A DNA stretch of 64,000 bases from Smallanthus sonchifolius (taxonomy: Eukaryota; Streptophyta; Magnoliopsida; Asterales; Asteraceae), in NCBI GenBank assembly GCA_023525975.1, contig CM042034.1:25818779-25882778 (forward strand), read 5' to 3'. How positions within the stretch are numbered: position 1 is the stretch's first letter; each line of letters opens with the position of its first letter. A program made the translations under genes and the position numbers. Below are positions 56,087 to 64,000 of this stretch, piece after piece. Under the pieces are notes generated by a model, which did no database searches, was not told the DNA's origin, and worked only from the letters and a program-made list of their open reading frames with translations.

Positions 56087-59000
56087 TGTCACACCCCCAA
56101 ATTTCCACTAACGGAGTTTTACCGTTTTGGGAGGTGACCAACCAGGATCTCAGACATCAGTTACTTCAAACGACACTATATGGGACTTGAAATGTAATAT
56201 CATAAAATATCAAGGTTCAGAGTGTATATGCGGAAGCGTTAAACAAAAGTAAATGCGCAAAACAACGCGCCCAAGTTCAATTACAAACAAAACATAAATA
56301 TTATTCGATAGATAATTATTTCAATTGAAGTCCAAGACACATGCATGACTTAACGTGATCCTGAGTGCCAACCTGAGAAAACATGTAAGAAAACGAGTCA
56401 ACACTAGGTTGGTGAGTTCACAGGTTTCAATCATTTAAAATAAAGTGTTTACGGATTATGTACATTCAATATGCATATCAATAGGTTGCATGCCTATATT
56501 CATGTTTTGCTAAAGCGCTCGCAACCGAAACTGACAGTGAGTATGTTTGTTTGCCTCCAGTCAGGTCTATCAACTCTGACTAATGTGTTAAGGTCAATAT
56601 AACACCCGTTCGACCTCCAATCGAGTTAGCGCGACTAACACGGGTGGGGTTTGTCAAACCCAGTAGTACTACCAAAATTACCTCGTTCATACCATATTAA
56701 CGGTCCGATGTGTGTGAGGACTTTTCATGATAGTGTGTTACGCTTAGCCTCAACAATGATATCATATGAATTTCAATAAACCAAAAAGTTGTGACATGTT
56801 TTCTCCCCCAAATAAAAACAGTAAAAGGGGCCGTGAAACTCACCTGCGTTGCGTAGTAGGTAGTATCACACAAGTATAAGATTTGAAACCTCAAGTGTTA
56901 GCCTGCACGGCTTACGTATGCCCTAGAATCATAATCACATAAGTTAGGGACACATTGGGATTTGTGACGACGACATGGAAGTTAGAACATCTTAACGCTT
57001 TCTAAGGATTTAAGAGTAGACGAACATGTCTACGGAATTATATAAATTTCATAATATAATCATAAAGGGAAAAGCGTTACGTGTCGTGCGACCAATAAAT
57101 GAATAAAAATTTAAATATATTCGTATGTTAAAGTCGTTTACAAAAGTTGGGAAAATAATATAATTTAATACATTATTTTTAGGCTCGACGGATTAACTAA
57201 ATAATCATTTATGTGATAAAATAATAAATATATTATCTTAAATCGAATGTTTAAACGGGAGTAAATAATATAACTATTATATTATTAAATAATTTAAAAC
57301 GTCACACGAAGTATTAAATGGTACGAAATACTATACGTATATATTATTTAATAACTTTAGTCACGGGTTGAAAATAATACGAGTATATTATTTAATAAGA
57401 AGTTGCGGTTTAAAAATAATATAAACATATTATTTTTATTTGATAATAACGTAAATATATTATTTATAAAAGTGGGAGTAATATAAAAATAGTTTCATAA
57501 ATCAAACCCGAACCTACGGGTTGTTTTCTGGGTTAAAACACATTTAAACGGGATTATAATAATAATAACTTAATATATATATATATTTTTATTTAATAAA
57601 AATCGCTTCAAAAAAATATGTGTGGGAGCCCGGTCTCGAACCCGGGTCCCTCCCACACCCGCTCAGAGCTTTAACCATCACAGCCCGCTAGGGTATCGCG
57701 GCTATATCCGATTTGAAAATCTCTTAACAAGCAAGCTCAGAGGGTTCTTCCCTCTTAACGAGATCCGAAGCAACTCTGCCTCAATTCATCGATTTCTTGT
57801 GTTAATCGAACCAGAATTTATAGAGGTTTTGATGATTAGGGAATTACGATCCTGAGCATGCTTTTAATTTTGAAAACGAACAAGTTTATGATGCTCAATT
57901 CTTGAAAACAGATCGCGTAAGAATAAAGTAAAACCTTGGATCGATCAGAAAGATTTCGATAATGGATTCGATTAAAATCATAGAGCTTTTGATAATCTGG
58001 GCGATTTGAAACTGCTAAAGTAGTTTAATTTCGTTTCATTTCAGTCTAAGATCAAAAACCCCAAACTCAGAAATGCAAGAACCCTAATTCCAGGATTTAT
58101 ACAAATTCGATAATAAAATGCCAAATTGATAGAGGGCTTTCGATGACCAAATGATTACGAAGCTACTGATATATTTTAATTTGATTTAAAATCATTTTAG
58201 GATTGAATTCGACAGATAGGGTTCATATGAACCCTAATTACAGGTTTCAGAGATTTCGATATTAGAAACTGGAATTAACAGAGGGCTTTCATTAAAAACA
58301 ATTTCTCGAAGCTTTCTGCATGAGTTAATTCCATTATTATCATGTCTAGATTAGGGTTCGACTAATTCAGTCAAGCGATGAACCCTAGAATCCAGAACTT
58401 GATTGAATCGATGATGTAAGCCCAAATTGTCATAGGTCTTAGCTTTAGAGGATAAAGACGAAGCAATTGAGTTTAAGAATTACCAGAATGCGTATCAAAT
58501 CGATGGAGTTTGAGTAGGTGCAGGTGTCGGCTGCACAGGCTTCTTTCCGGCGAGTTCTGAGGATTATCCGGCCAATGAAGGTGATTCAGACTCTTCAGGA
58601 GGATTCGGCAGAAGATGAGGATGCTTCAATTAGCGAAAGAAATGTCGGATTACCTTGAATTTGATGGATTCAGGTTTAACACGACGGTTATAGCTTCAAC
58701 TTAATTATCCGAGTTAATTCGATTAGTTATTAGTGTTAATTGGGTTTAAGGACAATCATAACTGTCGTTAATCGTGCATAGGCAGTTTCGACTTTAATTG
58801 ATTCGATCAGAAACGGTCGATTTTGCTGAATTCGCGAGGGTTGACTTTCCAAAGTCAACAAATTGACATTCCAGGAATTGCAGAATCAGTCCCTGAGGTT
58901 TTCAATAGAATGGAAGTTTGTAAATTGGCAGAATAAGTCCCTTAGGTTTAAATGAGGTTAAAATCAAAGTTAATTTTGACTTTTAAAGTCAAGGGATTGG

Positions 59001-59175
59001 ATTTTGACTTTCCAAAAGTCAACAGAATAGTGTGGACTTTTGACATGACTAGTCCCTGAAGATTAAGTTTGAGATATTGACAGAAACAGTCCCTGAAGTT
59101 TGAATAAAGTTAATTTCAGTTAACTTTAACTGGATCTAGATAACGGGATTAACTGGAAAAGTCCGGATTGTCACA
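56087..59175 (-). mobile_element. 3' LTR of the Tekay-like element
   Basis: On the minus strand it starts TGTGACAATCCGGAC and ends GGGTGTGACA, about 3.09 kb, long for this lineage. It contains a tRNA-like segment near 57620-57690, and AT-rich DNA with many ATATTATTTA words at 57110-57600. The boundary could shift by 71 bases because the LTR/polypurine junction is duplicated. Confidence 0.8.
57618..57690 (-). other. tRNA-like segment with pol III A and B boxes inside the LTR
   Basis: On the minus strand GGCTGTGATGGTTAAAGC (57668-57685) resembles an A box. GGTTCGAGACC (57632-57642) is a perfect B box about 44 bases on. TGTGGGAG and CTCCCACA form an 8-bp stem around the T-arm-like stem-loop. 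A T7 run (57610-57616) follows as a possible pol III terminator. There is no 5' acceptor strand or anticodon arm, so it is not a functional tRNA. A SINE head or tRNA-derived promoter is possible. Confidence 0.6.
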
Positions 59176-59280
59176 TCATCCCCTAGTTGAAAGAATTTTC
59201 GTCCTGAAAATTAAACAAAATAATAAAAAAAATTCCGGATGTCACATCATCCCCTAGTTGAAAGAATTTTCGTCCCGAAA
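59165..59280. repeat. duplicated LTR/polypurine-tract junction
   Basis: GTCACATCATCCCCTAGTTG and the bases to TTTTCGTCC occur at 59170 and again at 59241, 71 bases apart. The minus strand therefore has two polypurine tracts (CAACTAGGGGATGA), each followed by TGTGAC. Confidence 0.85.
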
Positions 59281-59294
59281 ATTAGAATAGTACC

Positions 59295-59960
59295 TTAAGA
59301 AATTGGCGTGGAGTGCTTGAACAGATGAGGATACTTGCGCATTATCTGATCCTCGCGCTCCCAAGTGAATTTAAGTCTGCGTTTCGAGTTCCAACGAACT
59401 CTGACAATAGGGATTTTACTGTGTTTTAACGTTTTGATTTCCCTATCCATGATTGTTATCGGTTCTTCAACGAACCGCAGTTGTTCATCGGTTTGTAGTT
59501 CCTCAAGAGGAACTGCGAGCGATTCGTCTGCTAGACATTTCTTCAAGTTCGAGACATGAAAGACATCGTGTACACCACTAAGTCCTTCAGGTAGGTCCAG
59601 CTGATACGCTACTGGGCCAATTCTCTTCACTATCTTGAATGGTCCAACATAACGAGGATTCAATTTGACTCGCTTCCCGAAGCGAATTACACCTTTCCAA
59701 GGTAAGACTTTGAATAGAAACATGTTGCCTATTTGAAACTCTAACGATTTACGACGCTTATCGGCATAGCTCTTTTGACACTCACGAGCTGCCGCCATAC
59801 GGTTTCGGATTTGAACGATCTTTTCAGAGGTTTCGAATATAAGATCGGGACCTGTAAGTTGGCTATCCCCCAACTTCAGCCCAACAGATAGGAGATGGCA
59901 TTTACGTCCGTACAATGCCTCGATTGTGCCGCCCTGATACTAGTGTGGTAACTATTATAT
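59295..59960 (-). pseudogene. integrase C-terminal part of Tekay-like pol
   Basis: The open frame 59295-59915 starts inside the integrase C-terminal half. LGDSQLTGPDLIFETSEKIV and KSYADKRRKSLEFQIGN are followed by a GPY/F-type stretch, PRYVGPFKIVKRIGPVAYQL. Then come VFHVSNLKKCL, VPLEELQTDEQLRFVEEP and a chromodomain-like end, VRWNSKRRLKFTWEREDQIM..KYPHLF. The preceding NSYHTSIRAA (about 59930-59960) lies in the gag-protease frame, one base out of phase. The catalytic core is absent, so it cannot integrate DNA. Confidence 0.85.
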
Positions 59961-61618
59961 AGAAGAACTCCACTAAAGGTAAGTGAGACTATTATTTGTG
60001 CATTCATGAAGGATATTATGCCCATAACAGCACTACTCCTTTCGCCATGGATGAAGAGGGTTTCTCCATTAGGAAGAGGAAGGCGAACGATTTTCTCGTG
60101 ACAGACAATTTCGACTTGGTTATTAGATAACCAGTCCATTCTGACAATTACGTCGAAACTACCGAGTGTGACCGGCATGAGGTCAATGTCAAATTTATGA
60201 CTAGCCAGTTCAAGTTTACAACCCTTAAGAACATGGGTTGCTTCTATTATTTGTCCGCCTGCTATTTCTATGGTGTATTTGTCCTCTAACAGGGTTTGGG
60301 TTTTTCTTAGTAGGTTGCTAAGTTTATTAGTCATGAAACTCCTATCAGCACTAGTGTCAACAAGTACAGAAGCAAAATAGTTGTTTAGAAGGAACTTACC
60401 GGTAACCACGTTGTGGTCATAACGAGCTTCTCCGGATCCTAGTACAAAGGCTCGCCCTTTTGCACCATTCCCTGCATTATTGCCCTGGTTGTTATTATTG
60501 CTTTGGTGGTTGTTGTTGTTGTCGATGTCACTCTTCTTTAATTGTGGACAATCCTTCCGGAAGTGTCCCTCTTTTCCACATTCAAAACAACCCTTGGTAA
60601 AACCCGGTTGTTGGAAGGGCTGCTTGGCTTGTAATTCCCCTCTGCAGTCTTTGGCAGCATGGCCCACCTTGCCACACCACTGGCAACGGTTTTTGTCACA
60701 AGAACCGAGGTGGTGGTAATTACATTTGTTACACCTGGGGTGTCTCCCAATATAACCACTTTGATGCTGACCCGAAGAGGTCGACTGGTTGAAGTTCTTC
60801 GTAGGTACAAACCTACGCTGTTGTTGTTGCTGTGATTGATTCGGCTGAAATCCCACGTTATTATTGCTACTGTCAAACTTCCTCTTGTTGTTGTCCGTAG
60901 ACTTGGATGCTGACTTCCTAGGAGGTAGTGTCCCTTGGGTAACAGCTTGGTCCGTCAGTTTGTGAGCAAGACGGATGGTTTGCTGAATGGTAGCAGGGTT
61001 AGATGAAGTAACCATGCTCTGGATTTGTGGTACTAATCCACTGATGAACATTTCTATCTGCTTGTAGGCTGGTGTAACCATGTGAGGACACATCCCCGCT
61101 AGTTCATGCGAGCGAGTAGTGTAGAGTTCTATTTCATAACCTTCCATTTTCAGATTCCAGAATTCTCCCTCGAGTTTCTGAATTTCATCCCTGGGACAGT
61201 ACTCTTCCTTCATCAGGATCTTGAAATCTTCCCATGGTGATGCAGTGGCCATGTCCAGACCTAGCATCTGGACCTGTGCATTCCACCATGTGAGGGCAGG
61301 ACCCTCTAGAGTTCCCGATGCAAATTTGACTCGGTCGGCTACAGGGCAGTTACACATGGAGAACACTGATTCAATCTTTTCAAACCATCGGAGTAATCCG
61401 ACAGCTCCCTCAGCTCCACTGAATGTGTGGGGCTTGTAGTCCATAAATGTCTTGAAGGTACAGACATGCTGATTGTTCTGTGGATTGTTCGCTTGCCCTG
61501 CAACGTGTGCTGCTAAGGCTTCAGCAACACTGTCATTAATCAACGCGGCCAGTTCGGCTGGTGTCAGGTTGATATTTCCACGACCACCGTTGCGACCGCC
61601 ACGTCCACGTCCGGCCAT
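59876..61618 (-). CDS. Tekay-like Gag-protease
   Basis: 580 aa from ATG at 61618 (MAGRGRGGRNGGRGN). Residues about 50-235 are Retrotrans_gag (PHTFSGAEGAVGLLRWFEKI, ALTWWNAQV, EEYCPRDEIQKLEGEFWNL, HELAGMCPHMVTP). Two intact CCHC knuckles follow: CQWCGKVGHAAKDC at 312-325 and CFECGKEGHFRKDC at 344-357. A retropepsin-like segment (LVDTSADRSFMT, about 418-429, then DVIVRMDWLSNNQVEIVC) follows. The active-site triplet is DTS rather than the usual DTG or DSG, so protease activity is doubtful. After residue about 535 a deletion joins the frame to integrase sequence, and the last residues are out of frame. The Gag is related to, but clearly different from, that of the composite. Confidence 0.87.
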   Translation of the reverse strand: MAGRGRGGRNGGRGNINLTPAELAALINDSVAEALAAHVAGQANNPQNNQHVCTFKTFMDYKPHTFSGAEGAVGLLRWFEKIESVFSMCNCPVADRVKFASGTLEGPALTWWNAQVQMLGLDMATASPWEDFKILMKEEYCPRDEIQKLEGEFWNLKMEGYEIELYTTRSHELAGMCPHMVTPAYKQIEMFISGLVPQIQSMVTSSNPATIQQTIRLAHKLTDQAVTQGTLPPRKSASKSTDNNKRKFDSSNNNVGFQPNQSQQQQQRRFVPTKNFNQSTSSGQHQSGYIGRHPRCNKCNYHHLGSCDKNRCQWCGKVGHAAKDCRGELQAKQPFQQPGFTKGCFECGKEGHFRKDCPQLKKSDIDNNNNHQSNNNNQGNNAGNGAKGRAFVLGSGEARYDHNVVTGKFLLNNYFASVLVDTSADRSFMTNKLSNLLRKTQTLLEDKYTIEIAGGQIIEATHVLKGCKLELASHKFDIDLMPVTLGSFDVIVRMDWLSNNQVEIVCHEKIVRLPLPNGETLFIHGERSSAVMGIISFMNAQIIVSLTFSGVLLYNSYHTSIRAAQSRHCTDVNAISYLLG

Positions 61619-61888
61619 GATTCTTCATTTTCACAAACACAAGAAATGAATAAATATATCGCATATTAACATCAGTCAAGTGTAAGCAAATAGAAGGAGA
61701 TGTGTAAAGACATGCAGGTTTATGATTTTTGTAAAAGGCTAACTTAAATCATGAGGCTGTAGAATAAATAACTCAACGCAGACAGATCACTAAGATTTTA
61801 TTGGAATGGGAACATCCTTACCCACTTAGGCTTTTATTTAAAACATAAGGAAGCGACAAAATAAGATAAGATAGAATATAATGGAATA

Positions 61889-62530
61889 TCAAGCTCCACT
61901 GCCGGCGGATGAGATGACTGACTCAGCATCATCCTCCTCTACTTCCTCGGGATCATCTCCAGGTTCAAAGTCGGGTACTTCAGCTGGCTCTAAAGCAGCT
62001 GCAAGTTGTATCTCTAACTCTCCAATTCTTTCTTGAGATTCTACTTCAGCCTCCTCGAGTGCATTCACTCTAGCCTGCAACGCCCTTACCTCGTACACTA
62101 ATGCATTATGCAAGCGGTCAGTACTTGCCAGTTCTGTTACTAGCAGATCTATCCTGTGATCCGTTTGTTTCTCTCCTCTTAACAGACCTGTGATCGCTCC
62201 TGCTGCGTCTCTCATATTCCGGATCTCTCGATCCATAGTTGCTACAAATGCTGCAAAGGCTTGCTCCAAGTGGCAAGGTAGCAATGGTAAACGTGGTCCT
62301 GATGATGATGAAGCTCCAAGGTATGGTGATGGAACTCGTTCCTGTCTAACCCATTTGCTCAGTAAACCGGGGTACCAATCCCAGTCACTCCCATTCCGGA
62401 TATGCATGGGCTCTCCATACACAATAGAGTTATCAATGGGCTCAAGTCTACGCTTCTTGGGCTCCGGTGATGCAATGGCAAGAATGTCATGTTCCTGATT
62501 GGTAGGTGGTGAAGATGGTGGTGTAGACAT
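61889..62530 (-). CDS. extra ORF between primer-binding site and gag (coiled coil, acidic tail)
   Basis: 213 aa from ATG at 62530 (MSTPPSSPPTNQEHD), same strand as gag and 270 bases upstream of it. It has a Ser/Pro start and a KKRR basic patch near residue 25. Then comes a Trp-rich stretch (DWDWYPGLLSKWVRQERVP, about 48-66). A long predicted coiled coil runs over about 90-185 (TELASTDRLHNALVYEVRAL, RVNALEEAEVESQERIGELE). An acidic tail (DFEPGDDPEEVEEDDAES) closes it. I do not recognise the family. Location and intactness suggest an element-encoded accessory protein. It could instead be a captured host fragment. Confidence 0.7.
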   Translation of the reverse strand: MSTPPSSPPTNQEHDILAIASPEPKKRRLEPIDNSIVYGEPMHIRNGSDWDWYPGLLSKWVRQERVPSPYLGASSSSGPRLPLLPCHLEQAFAAFVATMDREIRNMRDAAGAITGLLRGEKQTDHRIDLLVTELASTDRLHNALVYEVRALQARVNALEEAEVESQERIGELEIQLAAALEPAEVPDFEPGDDPEEVEEDDAESVISSAGSGA

Positions 62531-62620
62531 AATTCCTGAAACATAAGGAGTAAGTGTCTATGCCAAGTAACTAATGTGTGTGGCTATAGTCTAGAATGTA
62601 GTCCTAGTTCTCTATAACCT

Positions 62621-62633
62621 GGCTCTGATACCA
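62621..62633 (-). other. primer-binding site of the Tekay-like element
   Basis: On the minus strand TGGTATCAGAGCC, three bases (GAT) after the LTR end. Spacer and primer are the same as in the composite element. Confidence 0.88.
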
Positions 62634-62636
62634 ATC

Positions 62637-64000
62637 TGTCACACCCCCAAATTTCCACTAACGGAGTTTTACCGTTTTGGGAGGTGACCAACCAGGATCT
62701 CAGACATCAGTTACTTCAAACGACACTATATGGGACTTGAAATGTAATATCATAAAAGATCAAGGTTCAGAGTGTATATGCGGAAGCGTTAAACAAAAGT
62801 AAATGCGCAAAACAACGCGCAAAGTTCAATTACAAACAAAACATAAATATTATTCGATAGATAATTATTTCAATTGAAGTCCAAGACACATGCATGACTT
62901 AACGTGATCCTGAGTGCCAACCTGAGAAAACATGTAAGAAAACGAGTCAACACTAGGTTGGTGAGTTCACAGGTTTCAATCATTTAAAATAAAGTGTTTA
63001 CGGATTATGTACATTCAATATGCATATCAATAGGTTGCATGCCTATATTCATGTTTTGCTAAAGCGCTCGCAACCGAAACTGACAGTGAGTATGTTTGTT
63101 TGCCTCCAGTCAGGTCTATCAACTCTGACTAATGTGTTAAGGTCAATATAACACCCGTTCGACCTCCAATCGAGTTAGCGCGACTAACACGGGTGGGGTT
63201 TGTCAAACCCAGTAGTACTACCAAAATTACCTCGTTCATACCATATTAACGGTCCGATGTGTGTGAGGACTTTTCATGATAGTGTGTTACGCTTAGCCTC
63301 AACAATGATATCATATGAATTTCAATAAACCAAAAAGTTGTGACATGTTTTCTCCCCCAAATAAAAACAGTAAAAGGGGCCGTGAAACTCACCTGCGTTG
63401 CGTAGTAGTTAGTATCACACAAGTATAAGATTTGAAACCTCAAGTGTTAGCCTGCACGACTTACGTATGCCCTAGAATCATAATCACATAAGTTAGGGAC
63501 ACATTGGGATTTGTGACGACGACATGGAAGTTAGAACATCTTAACGCTTTCTAAGGATTTAAGAGTAGACGAACATGTCTACGGAATTATATAAATTTCA
63601 TAATATAATCATAAAGGGAAAAGCGTTACGTGTCGTGCGACCAATAAATGAATAAAAATTTAAATATATTCGTACGTTAAAGTCGTTTACAAAAGTTGGG
63701 AAAATAATATAATTTAATACATTATTTTTAGGCTCGACGGATTAACTAAATAATCATTTATGTGATAAAATAATAAATATATTATCTTAAATCGAATGTT
63801 TAAACGGGAGTAAATAATATAACTATTATATTATTAAATAATTTAAAACGTCACACGAAGTATTAAATGGTACGAAATACTATACGTATATATTATTTAA
63901 TAACTTTAGTCACGGGTTGAAAATAATACGAGTATATTATTTAATAAGAAGTTGCGGTTTAAAAATAATATAAACATATTATTTTTATTTGATAATAACG
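62637..64000 (-). mobile_element. 5' LTR of the Tekay-like element, cut by window edge
   Basis: Matches 56087-57450 with few changes, for example AAAAGATC for AAAATATC, a one-base gap near 62820, GTAGTT for GTAGGT, and CGTACG for CGTATG. The remaining 1.7 kb or so lies outside. Confidence 0.88.

Larger units (their letters stand above)
56087..64000 (-). mobile_element. Tekay-like Ty3/gypsy element with deleted pol, partial at right edge
   Basis: Minus-strand order: 5' LTR (62637 to beyond 64000), primer-binding site, extra ORF, gag-protease, integrase C-terminus, polypurine tract, 3' LTR (56087-59175). Compared by eye, the two LTRs differ at only a handful of sites over 1.36 kb, so the insertion is young. 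The left flank CTTGG (56082-56086) is the presumed target duplication; the right one is outside. Reverse transcriptase, RNase H and the integrase core are missing. Confidence 0.88.

Noticed and set aside
57618..57690. Functional tRNA gene
   Set aside because: A and B boxes are present, but there is no 5' acceptor strand, D-arm closure or anticodon stem. Kept only as a tRNA-like segment.

Overview
This is a stretch of plant nuclear DNA, AT-rich, eukaryotic and crowded with transposons. Two ordinary genes sit in the first 12 kb: a TFIID subunit TAF8-like gene with no intron in its coding part, and a five-exon LONGIFOLIA/TRM-type gene. The retroelement lineages (Tekay-like Ty3/gypsy, UBN2-type Copia gags, an ORF1-only PIF/Harbinger element) point to a eudicot. 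Asteraceae is my best guess, from the look of the retrotransposon proteins; that is inference, not proof.

Layout. 1-1.9 kb: flank with a probable LTR remnant. 1.86-3.4 kb: TAF8-like gene (+). 5.8-6.6 kb: broken Copia gag. 6.8-11.9 kb: LONGIFOLIA-like gene (-), convergent with TAF8, with a 1.73 kb PIF/Harbinger element in intron 1. 13.4-36.5 kb: layered repeats. These comprise hAT-type elements with 8-bp target duplications, many short non-autonomous Helitrons (some nested, some 3'-end-to-5'-end), a truncated Copia (-), a Mutator-like MITE, a Ty3/gypsy pol scrap, a solo LTR and a LINE scrap. 36.9-51.3 kb: a young composite LTR-internal-LTR-internal-LTR element flanked by TCTAG. Its internal regions encode only Gag plus the last codons of a lost pol. 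52.55 kb onward: a Copia element (+) with a very long open gag, interrupted at 56,086 by a Tekay-like element (-) that has lost its reverse transcriptase. That element runs off the right edge of the window.

How it fits together. The two host genes have unrelated basic roles (transcription initiation; microtubule-associated control of organ elongation). Everything else records successive insertion, recombination and deletion. The most informative structure is the composite at 36,881-51,297. Its middle LTR carries right-LTR variants in its first half and left-LTR variants at its end, as expected from unequal crossing-over between the two LTRs of one element. Other points worth following are an extra coiled-coil ORF upstream of gag in the Tekay-like element, a tRNA-like A-box/B-box segment inside its LTR, hairpin arrays and GC-rich palindrome clusters in LTRs, and a lysine/alanine-rich tail in the Copia Gag. 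I could not run searches or alignments; all comparisons were made by eye.
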